Shown here piece by piece: positions 1-7,505 of a DNA stretch of 64,000 nt. The position numbers were made by a program, and so were the translations under genes. Numbering within the stretch: the stretch's first letter is position 1; the number at the start of each line of letters is the position of its first letter. This stretch comes from Microbacterium sp. MYb62 (lineage in GTDB: Bacteria; Actinomycetota; Actinomycetes; Actinomycetales; Microbacteriaceae): positions 1 to 64,000 of the forward strand of contig NZ_PCOY01000017.1 in the NCBI RefSeq assembly GCF_002979475.1, in the 5' to 3' direction. The notes below the pieces were generated by a model that saw only the letters and a program-made list of their open reading frames with translations, was not told the DNA's origin and ran no database searches.

Positions 1-36
1 AGGGCTGGAGTAGGGGGCGGGAGACAGGGCCGCGGG

Positions 37-786
37 TCAGATCAGCAGATACACCGCACCGACGATCGTGAGCGCGATCACGATGCGGTCGAACACGCGC
101 TGGTTCATGCGACGCGCGACCCGCAGGCCGAGGAGTGCGCCGATCACGACGAGCGGGGCGAGCACGGCATCCATCAGCAGCACGGGCGCCTGGAACAGCC
201 CGAGGCCCGTGAGGAACGGCACCTTGATCACGTTGATGATCGCGAAGAACCACGCGGACGTGCCGAGGAACACCTGCACGGGCGTGCGGGTGGCCAGGAA
301 GTACATCGACATGACCGGGCCGCCCGCGTTGGCGACCATCGTGGTGAACCCGCCGAGCGTGCCGTAGGCGGCCGCGAGCACGAGGCCTCCGGATGCCGGT
401 GCCACGGCATCCGCTCTGCTCTGCCGCCAGCGCCGCCACAGCGTCACGGCGATCATCAGCAGCAGGATCACGCCGATCGCCCGACGCACCACCCCGTCAC
501 CGGCGAGCGCGAGGAAGGCGAATCCGACGAGGAGACCGGCGATGACCGCGGGGGCGAGCCGCAGCAGCGTCGGCCAATGCGCGTGACGACGGTAGGCGAA
601 CAGCGCGAACAGGTCACCGACCATCAGCAGCAGCAGGGTCGCCGCGGTGGAGGTGCGCGCGGGCAGCACGGCCGCGAACAGGGCGATCGCCAGGATGCTG
701 CCGCCGGGCAGCGCGGTCTTCGAGATGCCGATCGTCACCGCGGCGACGGCGAGAGCCGCCCAGGCCCACGGATCGAGGGCGATCAC
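37..786 (-). CDS. TauE/SafE-family membrane permease
   Basis: A 249-residue, very hydrophobic protein with about seven or eight predicted membrane spans and glycine-rich loops (for example GGFTTMVANAGGPVMS), the pattern of TauE/SafE (DUF81) transporters. Family members export or import sulfur-containing anions or small organic acids across the cytoplasmic membrane; the substrate here cannot be told from sequence. The start is GTG at 786, which overlaps the stop of the upstream ankyrin lipoprotein gene by 4 nt (GTGA), so the two are probably co-transcribed and translationally coupled. Length is normal for the family. Confidence 0.85.
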   Translation of the reverse strand: MIALDPWAWAALAVAAVTIGISKTALPGGSILAIALFAAVLPARTSTAATLLLLMVGDLFALFAYRRHAHWPTLLRLAPAVIAGLLVGFAFLALAGDGVVRRAIGVILLLMIAVTLWRRWRQSRADAVAPASGGLVLAAAYGTLGGFTTMVANAGGPVMSMYFLATRTPVQVFLGTSAWFFAIINVIKVPFLTGLGLFQAPVLLMDAVLAPLVVIGALLGLRVARRMNQRVFDRIVIALTIVGAVYLLI

Positions 787-1493
787 CGTTCGAGCTCGGT
801 GACGATCGCGTCGTAGCCGCGGGCTGTCGCGAGGTCGATCGGGAGCACGCCGTCACCGTCGGGGATGCCGATGTCGGCGCCGCCGTCGATGAGTGCCCGC
901 ACCACGTCGACGTAGGTCGCTGATCCGTCTCCGAGTACGATCGCCTCGTGCAGCGCCGTCCAGTTCAGGTTGTTGACGTGGTTCGGGTCGACGCCCGCCT
1001 CGAGCAGGATCTCGATGGTCGAGAGCAGCCCGCGTTCGGACGCCGGGATCAGGGCGGTGCCGCCGAAGCGGTTCGTGCTCTCGAGGTCGGCGCCGTTCTC
1101 CAGAGTCAGCAGGAGGATGTCGTCGTGTCCGCGGGCGCCCGCGTAGAGGTAGGCGGAGTCCTGGATGTCATCCTTCGCGTTCACGTCGGCGCCGGCGTCG
1201 ATGAGGATCCGCGCCGCGTCGACGTGGTTCGCCTTGGTCGCGGCGATCAGGGCCGTCATACCGCCGGCTCCCCGCGCCTCGATGTCCGCGCCCCGGTCGA
1301 TCGCCGCTCGCACGGACTCGGCGTCTCCGGCCTCGGCGGCGGTGAGCAGCTCGCGAGTGGCGTCGGTCATGGGGGCCTCCTGAGTCGGCGGGGATGAATG
1401 CGGTGCCGACGCCGACGACGCCGCCGTGCAGCCGGTCGCGGTCAGCAGGACGGCCACGACGGCGCCGGTGACCAGGATCCGTCGCACACGCAT
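783..1493 (-). CDS. ankyrin-repeat lipoprotein
   Basis: A 236-residue protein. Residues 1-22 form a lipoprotein signal peptide with positive start MRVRR, a hydrophobic core and a lipobox ending TATGC, so the mature protein should be lipid-anchored outside the membrane. From about residue 45 to the end lie five or six ankyrin repeats, recognisable from units such as GMTALIAATKANHVDAARIL and GADVNAKD. Ankyrin repeats mediate protein-protein contacts; no enzymatic residues are seen. The stop overlaps the GTG start of the TauE/SafE gene, suggesting a two-gene operon. The partner is unknown. Confidence 0.85.
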   Translation of the reverse strand: MRVRRILVTGAVVAVLLTATGCTAASSASAPHSSPPTQEAPMTDATRELLTAAEAGDAESVRAAIDRGADIEARGAGGMTALIAATKANHVDAARILIDAGADVNAKDDIQDSAYLYAGARGHDDILLLTLENGADLESTNRFGGTALIPASERGLLSTIEILLEAGVDPNHVNNLNWTALHEAIVLGDGSATYVDVVRALIDGGADIGIPDGDGVLPIDLATARGYDAIVTELER

Positions 1494-1530
1494 GCGTCCG
1501 GTATACCAAACGATGGGGCGTGTGGAAGAA

Positions 1531-2169
1531 TCAGCCCCGCGTGGCGGCGAGCGCGGCGGCGAACCGTGCGGCGCGCTGCTCGATGTCCGCCCAGTCGGAT
1601 GCCGTGATCGATGCGCTGTTCGCGAGGTCTCCGCCGGCGCCGACCGCCACCGCGCCGGCCGCGAACCAGGCGGCCAGGTTGTCGGGGTTCACGCCGCCCG
1701 TCGGCATCAGAGGCGCATCGGGGAACGGTCCGCGCAGGGCACCGAGATAGGACGGGCCGCCGAGGGACGCGGGGAAGATCTTCACGACGTCGACGCCGAG
1801 CTCGAGGGCTCCCATGACCTCGCTGGGCGTCATCGCGCCGGTCATCACGACGCGGCCGGTGTCGAGCATGCTGCGCGTGAGGTGGGGGAGGGTGCCGGGG
1901 CTGACGAGGAACTCCGCTCCGGCCTCAGCGGCCTCCGCGGCCTGTTGCGCTGTGGTCACGGTTCCGGCGCCGATGTAGGCGGCGTCACCGTGGCGGGAGA
2001 TGAGCTCGCGGATCACGGCCGGTGCGTCGGGGGTCGAGAAGGTGACCTCGATGCCGGTGACCCCGCCGCGGATGATGGCCTCGGAGGCCTCCAGTGCCAG
2101 TTCGGGGGAGGGGGCGCGGAGGACGGCGAGGATCCCGGTGGTGCGGGCGCGGTCGAGACGGTCGGACAT
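1531..2169 (-). CDS. bifunctional KDPG/KHG-type aldolase
   Basis: A 212-residue class I aldolase of the Eda family. The Schiff-base lysine sits in GVDVVKIFPASLGG and the catalytic glutamate in GVTGIEVTFSTPDA; the glycine-rich phosphate-binding segment MPTGGVNPDNL follows. Family members split 2-keto-3-deoxy-6-phosphogluconate or related 2-keto-3-deoxy sugar acids into pyruvate and an aldehyde. The gene stands alone, but a TGTAACGACA operator core about 45 bp upstream matches sites at the rbsK/transaldolase, sugar-ABC and 38-43 kb loci, so it probably serves the same sugar pathway. The exact substrate (KDPG, KDPGal or another) is not certain. Confidence 0.88.
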   Translation of the reverse strand: MSDRLDRARTTGILAVLRAPSPELALEASEAIIRGGVTGIEVTFSTPDAPAVIRELISRHGDAAYIGAGTVTTAQQAAEAAEAGAEFLVSPGTLPHLTRSMLDTGRVVMTGAMTPSEVMGALELGVDVVKIFPASLGGPSYLGALRGPFPDAPLMPTGGVNPDNLAAWFAAGAVAVGAGGDLANSASITASDWADIEQRAARFAAALAATRG

Positions 2170-2213
2170 GGGGCTCCTTCATCGGGCGGGCTCGTCCATT
2201 CTCGCGGGCGCAG

Positions 2214-2227
2214 CCTGTAACGACAAG
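2214..2227. promoter_or_regulatory. putative GntR operator upstream of the aldolase
   Basis: The core TGTAACGACA (2216-2225) in CCTGTAACGACAAG is identical to the core at 20377-20386 and one base from those at 43147 and 29076. It lies between the stop of the L7/L12-like gene and the aldolase start. On the minus strand it overlaps a possible -35 TTGTCG followed after 18 nt by AGAATG. The right arm is degenerate (AAG rather than AGG), so it may be a weaker site. Assignment to the GntR at 18048-18860 is inference. Confidence 0.55.
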
Positions 2228-2231
2228 TTGA

Positions 2232-2819
2232 TCAGGAGGCGTGCGTGTGCGGCCAGGCCTCGATCAGGTCCTTCGACTCCTTGAGCCCGAGTCCGGTGTG
2301 CTCACGGAGCGCCTTGATCGCGACGATCTTCGCGCCGCCGGCGACCAGCTTGTCGATGTCGGACGCCACCGAGGCCGGCAGCTGCGCGCGCACCGACGAC
2401 GGGATCGGTGCCGTCGGGGTGATCGACGAGCGCGTGGCGGTGGCGTTCGACACCGCCGCGAGGTGCGGGGCCGTGGTGCTGACAGACCAGTGGTCGATGC
2501 GGTCCTTCGCCTCTTTCAGACTGACTCCGGAGCGGTCGCGGTACAGCTTGATTGCGTGGATCTTCTGTCCGGCCGCGACGAGCCGGTCGATCTCGGCGAC
2601 CACGTCGGGGGTCAGGCCGGAGACGGTCGTGGTCGCGGAGGAGGCGGCCACGGAGTGCGACATCGCGGTCGTCGGCGCGTAGGCCGGCGGCTCGGGCAGT
2701 TTCGGCCGCGTCTTGCGCAGCGCGATCACGATGATCCAGATGCCGCCGATGATGACGCCGCCGAGGAAGAGGAAGAATCCCAGGAAGAGCCAGGGGAGAG
2801 TCTCCCATGCGTCCATCAT
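2232..2819 (-). CDS. membrane-anchored protein with two L7/L12 C-terminal-like domains
   Basis: A 195-residue protein. Residues about 9-33 form one membrane span ([17 protein letters not shown] onward). After a short linker there are two copies of the ribosomal L7/L12 C-terminal fold signature: about residues 72-108 ([20 protein letters not shown]) and 152-190 ([20 protein letters not shown]). This module appears outside the ribosome in many actinobacterial proteins whose role is unknown. It lacks the L7/L12 N-terminal dimerisation domain, so it is not the ribosomal stalk protein. It diverges from rlmN. Two adjacent ATG codons (2819, 2816) could start it. Confidence 0.75.
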   Translation of the reverse strand: MMDAWETLPWLFLGFFLFLGGVIIGGIWIIVIALRKTRPKLPEPPAYAPTTAMSHSVAASSATTTVSGLTPDVVAEIDRLVAAGQKIHAIKLYRDRSGVSLKEAKDRIDHWSVSTTAPHLAAVSNATATRSSITPTAPIPSSVRAQLPASVASDIDKLVAGGAKIVAIKALREHTGLGLKESKDLIEAWPHTHAS

Positions 2820-2889
2820 GGGGGCAGTCTACGGGGCGGTGCCGCCCGCCCCAGGCGCTTCCCATCCGTCACCGCGTACCCTGGAGGGT

Positions 2890-4191
2890 ATGACCGAGAC
2901 TCCCCGCACGCGCGAGACGCGCCCCGCTGCATCCGCGTCCGCCCCGCAGGGTCGCCCCGCTCAGGGAAAGGTCCGTGAGACCCAGAAGCCACAGGTGCGC
3001 CCCGCGACCGAGGGCTGGACCCAGCAGAAGGATGCCGAGGGGCGTCCGCTCCTGCAGTTCGCGAGCCCCAAGCGCGGCAAGCCGCCGGTGCACCTGGCCG
3101 ACCTGACGCCGGCCGAGCGTGTCGAGAAGGTGAAGGAGCTCGGGCTGCCCGGCTTCCGCGCGAAGCAGCTCTCGACGCACTACTTCCGTCACTACACGTC
3201 GGATCCCGAGCAGATGACCGACCTCCCGGCCGACACCCGCGAGCAGCTCGTCGCCGGGATGCTGCCGCCGCTGCTCACCGAGGTGCGGCGCCTCGAGACC
3301 GACCGCGGCGACACGATCAAGTTCCTGTGGCGTCTGCACGACGGGGCACTCGTCGAGTCGGTGCTCATGCGCTACCCCGGCCGCATCACGCTCTGCGTGT
3401 CGAGCCAGGCCGGCTGCGGCATGAACTGCCCGTTCTGCGCGACCGGTCAGGCGGGTCTGACCCGCAACATGTCGACCGCCGAGATCATCGAGCAGATCGT
3501 GCGTGCCAACCGTCTGATCGCCGAGGGCGGCCTCGGTGGCAAGAAGTCCGACGACCACAGCATGGAGCGCGTCTCGAACATCGTCTTCATGGGCATGGGA
3601 GAGCCGCTCGCCAACTACAAGCGCGTCATGGATGCGGTGCGGTCGATGGTCGCCCCGCAGCCCGACGGTCTGGGCATGAGCGCCCGCGGCATCACCGTCT
3701 CGACGGTCGGCCTGGTGCCCGCGATCAAGAAGCTCGCCGACGAGGGCATCCCCGTCACCTTCGCGCTGTCACTGCACGCCCCCGACGATCACCTGCGCGA
3801 CGAGCTCATCCCGGTGAACTCGCGCTGGAAGGTCGACGAGGCCCTCGACGCCGCGTACGAGTACTACGCCAAGACCGGTCGTCGCGTCTCGATCGAGTAC
3901 GCCCTGATCAAGGACATGAACGACCACGCCTGGCGCGCCGACCTGCTGGCCGAGAAGCTCAACCAGCGCGGACGCGGCTGGGTGCACGTGAACCCGATCC
4001 CGCTGAACCCGACACCGGGATCGATCTGGACGGCTTCCGAGAAGGATGTGACGAACGAGTTCGTGCGTCGGCTCAACGACGCCGGCATCCCGACGACCCT
4101 CCGCGACACCCGCGGCAAGGAGATCGACGGCGCGTGCGGTCAGCTCGTCGCCACGACCGAGGACGAGGCTGCCTCCGCCGCCATGGCCTGA
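2890..4191 (+). CDS. rlmN: dual-specificity 23S rRNA/tRNA (adenine-C2) methyltransferase RlmN
   Basis: A 433-residue radical-SAM methyltransferase that adds a C2 methyl group to adenine in 23S rRNA and tRNA. The 4Fe-4S cysteines are C176, C180 and C183 (CGMNCPFC). The methyl-accepting cysteine is near the end in GACGQL (C416). Other family landmarks are [10 protein letters not shown], the SLHAPDD block and [14 protein letters not shown] chose ATG 2890 because it begins just after the leader and gives a normal length; the first ~75 residues are a low-complexity actinobacterial extension rich in Arg, Pro and Ala. Its 3' end overlaps the convergent oxidoreductase gene by 52 nt. Confidence 0.96.
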   Translation: MTETPRTRETRPAASASAPQGRPAQGKVRETQKPQVRPATEGWTQQKDAEGRPLLQFASPKRGKPPVHLADLTPAERVEKVKELGLPGFRAKQLSTHYFRHYTSDPEQMTDLPADTREQLVAGMLPPLLTEVRRLETDRGDTIKFLWRLHDGALVESVLMRYPGRITLCVSSQAGCGMNCPFCATGQAGLTRNMSTAEIIEQIVRANRLIAEGGLGGKKSDDHSMERVSNIVFMGMGEPLANYKRVMDAVRSMVAPQPDGLGMSARGITVSTVGLVPAIKKLADEGIPVTFALSLHAPDDHLRDELIPVNSRWKVDEALDAAYEYYAKTGRRVSIEYALIKDMNDHAWRADLLAEKLNQRGRGWVHVNPIPLNPTPGSIWTASEKDVTNEFVRRLNDAGIPTTLRDTRGKEIDGACGQLVATTEDEAASAAMA

Positions 4192-4784
4192 GGCGCAGAG
4201 GCGACGGCCTGAGGTGCACCGTCTCGGCGTCCGTCCGCGGCGCCGAGACGTTCGGCGCGGTCGAGCCATCGAGTGATGGTCGCCTCCTTGGCGTCCTTCA
4301 CGCCGAGCATGCGATGCGTGCGCACCGAGCGGATCCCGCAGAAGCGCATCGTCCCTCGGGCGACGTGGGTCTGGGCGGGGAGCCCGGTGAACGGCACGAA
4401 GTACCAGGGTGTGTCCGCGAGCAGCAGCAGGCGGCCGTTGCGCGCCGGCAGCAGCCCCTCGACGAGGCCGAGCTGCGTGTAGCGGTACTCCTGCTGCGGC
4501 AGCAGGGCACGGTCGAAGAAGCCCTTGAGCAGGGCGGGGACCGAGCCCCACCACAGCGGCGTCGCGATGACGACCGTGTCGGCGTTCTGCAGCGCGTGCT
4601 TCGCGTCGACGAGGTCGGGCTCCAGCGTCATGCGCTCCCGGTAGCCGAAGCGCAGGTTCGGATCGAAGTCGAGGTCGCGGAGGGCGAGCACGCGGGCGTC
4701 GCCGTGGGCTTCGGCATAGCGCTGGGCGAGCGCGGCGGTCAGGGAGCGGGCGTCTGGGTGGCCGTCGATCACGAGAGCAGTCAT
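4140..4784 (-). CDS. NAD(P)H dehydrogenase (quinone), flavodoxin-like fold
   Basis: A 214-residue flavoprotein-type oxidoreductase of the MdaB/KefF/NQO family. The N-terminus [16 protein letters not shown] is the flavin-phosphate loop; [18 protein letters not shown] and a DTPWYFVPF segment complete the flavin site. Members reduce quinones or electrophiles with NAD(P)H. I start it at ATG 4784; upstream in-frame codons would read through the operator. It is divergent from a TetR gene and a strong promoter (-35 at 4858-4853, -10 at 4835-4830) runs through the inverted repeat, so repression by the TetR protein is likely. Its last ~17 codons overlap the end of rlmN tail to tail. Confidence 0.88.
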   Translation of the reverse strand: MTALVIDGHPDARSLTAALAQRYAEAHGDARVLALRDLDFDPNLRFGYRERMTLEPDLVDAKHALQNADTVVIATPLWWGSVPALLKGFFDRALLPQQEYRYTQLGLVEGLLPARNGRLLLLADTPWYFVPFTGLPAQTHVARGTMRFCGIRSVRTHRMLGVKDAKEATITRWLDRAERLGAADGRRDGAPQAVASAPQAMAAEAASSSVVATS

Positions 4785-4793
4785 GGCGTTGTT

Positions 4794-4838
4794 TCCTATC
4801 TGGACAGTGTCAAGCTGGTGGACACTGTCAAGATAGGA
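4794..4838. promoter_or_regulatory. TetR operator and divergent promoter
   Basis: An 18-bp inverted repeat with one mismatch: TATCTGGACAGTGTC (4797-4811) and GACACTGTCAAGATA (4821-4835), extended outward by TCC/GGA, with a 9-nt spacer. On the minus strand TTGACA (4858-4853), a 17-nt spacer and TATCTT (4835-4830) form a near-consensus promoter for the oxidoreductase gene whose -10 lies inside the right arm. The left arm sits near the start point. A repressor bound here would block both divergent genes. Confidence 0.82.
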
Positions 4839-4851
4839 GAGGATGTTGCTC

Positions 4852-5424
4852 ATGTCAAGTTCGAAGGACGGCTACCACCACGGCGATCTCGCCCGTGCCC
4901 TGGAAGATGCCGCGATGCAGCTGCTGGAGCGGATGCCGGCGGCGGAGATCAGCCTGCGCGAGGTCGCACGGGCCGCGAACGTCAGCCACAACGCCCCGTA
5001 CCACCACTTCTCCGACCGGCTCGGACTGCTCAAGGCGATCGCCGAACGCAGCATGGCCGACCTCCTCGGGCAGGTCCGCGCCGCCGCGGAGAGGGCCGAG
5101 ACCCCGCGAGCAGCGCTCACCGACGGCGGTTCCGCATACATCCGCTTCGCCGTCGAGCACCCGCACGCGTTCGATGCCGTCTACGACCCGACCGTGTGCG
5201 TCCCCGGATCTCCGACTCCGACGATGGCGCCCCTGATCGATGGGCTCGAGGCCGTGCTCGCCGGGGGTGCGGCCGCCGTGGGCCTGGACCGGCCGACCGA
5301 CGTCGTGGCGCTGTGGGGGCTGATTCACGGACTCGGCACGCTCGCCGCCGCCGGGCACTTCACGCTCGATGAGGGCCTGTCCGCCTACGCCGCCGCCCTC
5401 GACCGCCTGCTTCCCGTGGACTGA
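4852..5424 (+). CDS. TetR-family repressor
   Basis: A 190-residue regulator. The N-terminal helix-turn-helix covers about residues 25-50 (EISLREVARAANVSHNAPYH), followed by the HHFSDRLGLLKAIAE segment typical of TetR proteins; the C-terminal half is a ligand-binding helical domain. I prefer ATG 4852 over ATG 4843 because AGGAGAGG is then 9 nt upstream instead of touching the start. It diverges from the flavodoxin-fold oxidoreductase and the intergenic inverted repeat is its likely operator, giving autoregulation plus control of the neighbour. The inducer may be an electrophile or quinone; that is inference. Confidence 0.9.
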   Translation: MSSSKDGYHHGDLARALEDAAMQLLERMPAAEISLREVARAANVSHNAPYHHFSDRLGLLKAIAERSMADLLGQVRAAAERAETPRAALTDGGSAYIRFAVEHPHAFDAVYDPTVCVPGSPTPTMAPLIDGLEAVLAGGAAAVGLDRPTDVVALWGLIHGLGTLAAAGHFTLDEGLSAYAAALDRLLPVD

Positions 5425-5442
5425 TCCTGCCGCCGTGCGCTT

Positions 5443-5499
5443 TCGAATCGCGCAACCGGTTCGAAATCGGGCCCGGATCGAGCCACGTGCGCGATTCGA
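5443..5499. repeat. inverted repeat in the tetR-DUF4407 gap
   Basis: Perfect 11-bp arms TCGAATCGCGC (5443-5453) and GCGCGATTCGA (5489-5499) separated by 35 nt that also contain ACCGGTTCGA. It could be a stem-loop that ends tetR transcription, or an operator. The rest of the 160-nt gap to 5585 holds only a weak -10-like TAGATT near 5570, so the DUF4407 mRNA may have a very short leader. Confidence 0.45.
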
Positions 5500-5584
5500 G
5501 ACCCGAGGGGACACCCCTCAACCTGTGAGTCGCTCAAAGGACTCTTCCACGCGATGCACAGGCGACCTTTCGTAGATTGTTCGG

Positions 5585-7120
5585 ATGCCCTATTCCGCCC
5601 ATCGACCGGGTCGCTACGACTCGCAGGGTCGGATCATCCTCGACAGCGAACCCGACGCCGTCACGGATGACCTCGACTTCCTGCGCGAGTTCGAGCCCAC
5701 CGGCACCGACGACGCCACCCGCGAGGCGCCCGAGTCCGCGCCGTCGGAGGCGACCCCGATCGCCGATGCCATCGCCGCCGAAGCGCCCGCTGCGGAAGAG
5801 CCCGCCGCGGTGAAGGCACCGCGTGAGCCGCGGGTCCGCAAGCCCCGCAAGACGCGTGCGCCGCGCACTCCCGGTTCGCGCGCACGGACCCTCGCGATCC
5901 TCGGCGGCGCGGAAGGCGAGATCCTCGACCGCGTCCCCGGCGAGACGCCCCGCTTCGTGCAGATGTTCTTCGTGCTCGCCGGCACCGCGCTCGTCTCCGC
6001 GATCTCGATGCTCTTCGCGCTCACCACCGGCGTGCAGGCCGCCGTGTGGCTGGCCGTGCCGCTGGCGCTCGTGTGGGCGCTCATCATCTTCAACCTCGAT
6101 CGCTTCCTCACCTCGACCATGAGCTCGACGAGGAACGTGTGGCGGCTCATCGGTCTCGCGATTCCTCGAGTGATCATGGCCGCGATCATCGGCTTCGTCG
6201 TGGCCGAGCCGCTCGTGCTGCAGATCTTCCACAACGACATCGCCCGGGAGGTCGCCTCCACCAACATCACGCAGTCGCAGTCCGACCAGGAGGCGCTCGA
6301 GACCGGGCCGGAGAAGATCGCCCTCGATGCGGCATCCGCCAAGGTCGCCGAGCTCGAGAACCAGGCGGCCACCGGCATCGTCGCGGGAACCGACTCGTCG
6401 TCGGCGACCGAGTCCGCGGCGCAGGCCACGGTCGACGATGTGACGGCGAAGATGACCGCGCAGCAGGCCGTGATCGACCAGGCGCGCGTGCTCTACCAGT
6501 GCGAGCTGACCGGTGAGGGTGCCGGCACGGTTCCCGGCTGCACCGGCGTCAACGGCCAGGGCGCCAGCTCGGATGCCGCCCAGGCGCAGCTCGCCGAGGC
6601 CCAGCAGACCTATGACGCGCTCGCCGCGCAGCTGCGCACCGCCAACGACGAGCTCGCCGCCGCCGGCACCGCCGCGAAGGAGAACACCTCGTCGTCGGAG
6701 ACGCAGAACCGCGAGCAGGCGAAGTCGCAGCTGCCGACCGCCCGCGATTCCTACGACCAGGCGCTCGCCGCGTACAACGCGAGAGCGGATGCCGTGGCGC
6801 AGGGCAACGCCGGAGCGGTGGGGCTGCTCAGCCAGATCAGCGGACTGAACCGATTGAGCGAGAAGGAGCCCTCGATCCTGTGGGCGCACATCCTCATCGC
6901 GGCGCTGTTCTTCATGATCGAACTGCTCCCGGTGCTGGTGAAGGTGCTCACGAGCTACGGCGACCCGAGCCTGTACGAGAAGGCCGCCGCGATCCGCAAG
7001 CAGGTCGCGCTCGACCGGGTGACGGCCGAGGGCTTCCGCGACCGCGCCGACATCGTGACGACTCCGACCCCTCCCTCCCCTCCGTCCGCTCCGTCTGCTC
7101 CGTCGGCTCACGCGACCTGA
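5585..7120 (+). CDS. DUF4407 membrane protein
   Basis: A 511-residue protein of the DUF4407 family. About 100 N-terminal residues are acidic then Pro/Lys/Arg-rich, followed by two close membrane spans (about 118-165), a third (about 188-212), a long extracytoplasmic region of heptad-like Ala/Gln/Glu stretches (about 215-410, likely coiled coil, with a cysteine pair in YQCELTG and VPGCTG), and a last span near 438-460 (HILIAALFFMIELLPVLVKV). The arrangement of paired spans, coiled coil and terminal span is the family hallmark. The function is unknown. It overlaps the convergent small gene by 13 nt. Confidence 0.85.
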   Translation: MPYSAHRPGRYDSQGRIILDSEPDAVTDDLDFLREFEPTGTDDATREAPESAPSEATPIADAIAAEAPAAEEPAAVKAPREPRVRKPRKTRAPRTPGSRARTLAILGGAEGEILDRVPGETPRFVQMFFVLAGTALVSAISMLFALTTGVQAAVWLAVPLALVWALIIFNLDRFLTSTMSSTRNVWRLIGLAIPRVIMAAIIGFVVAEPLVLQIFHNDIAREVASTNITQSQSDQEALETGPEKIALDAASAKVAELENQAATGIVAGTDSSSATESAAQATVDDVTAKMTAQQAVIDQARVLYQCELTGEGAGTVPGCTGVNGQGASSDAAQAQLAEAQQTYDALAAQLRTANDELAAAGTAAKENTSSSETQNREQAKSQLPTARDSYDQALAAYNARADAVAQGNAGAVGLLSQISGLNRLSEKEPSILWAHILIAALFFMIELLPVLVKVLTSYGDPSLYEKAAAIRKQVALDRVTAEGFRDRADIVTTPTPPSPPSAPSAPSAHAT

Positions 7121-7446
7121 CGCTGCGGCTTTCCTTCCGCTCGCGGTTTCGGTCGTCCGCTCACGAGATGAGCGGCAGGAACTGCGACCGGAAGGAGGAC
7201 GTCGGCGATCACGGAGTCGGGACGGTGCGGGGCCGCCAGGGTCAGGGAGCGGATCAGGGCGACGGTCGACGGGGTGCGCGACCACTGCTCGCCGGTGAGC
7301 GCGGACTCGATCAGAGCCAGCGGAAACTGCAGTGCCGGGTCGTGCTGACGGGAGTCGTCGCTGAGCCATTCGATGAGCTCGGCGATGGTCCAATAGGGAT
7401 CGATTGGCCCAAGATCGGTGGCGAGGGTGGTCAATGGCTTGTCCAT
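7108..7446 (-). CDS. small hypothetical protein divergent from a MocR regulator
   Basis: A 112-residue protein starting MDKPLTTLATDLGPIDPY that I cannot place in a family. It looks coded: a WTIAELIEWLSDD helix, then ALQFPLALIESAL and VALIRSLTLAAPH segments give an amphipathic helical pattern. No signal peptide or membrane span is visible. The start codon (7446-7444) lies inside the MocR motif cluster and there is no clear ribosome site, so it may be leaderless. The last ~35 codons contain a 16-nt sequence also present near 43275. Its position head to head with the MocR gene, 19 bp apart, suggests it is a MocR target. Confidence 0.6.
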   Translation of the reverse strand: MDKPLTTLATDLGPIDPYWTIAELIEWLSDDSRQHDPALQFPLALIESALTGEQWSRTPSTVALIRSLTLAAPHRPDSVIADVLLPVAVPAAHLVSGRPKPRAEGKPQRQVA

Positions 7447-7505
7447 TGGTCCAGAATCAGTTCTCATGAGCACGGATGACAGGGCCAATGGGTGGCCACT
7501 GGACC
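7387..7505. promoter_or_regulatory. cluster of GGNCCAAT motifs around the MocR start
   Basis: Four copies of an 8-bp motif in both orientations: GGTCCAAT (7387-7394), ATTGGCCC (7403-7410), ATTGGTCC (7445-7452) and GGGCCAAT (7482-7489), with degenerate copies GGTCAAT (7429) and TGGACCACC (7500). They cover both divergent start codons. MocR proteins often bind paired direct and inverted repeats, so this is a good candidate for the binding array of the adjacent regulator. Confidence 0.65.
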
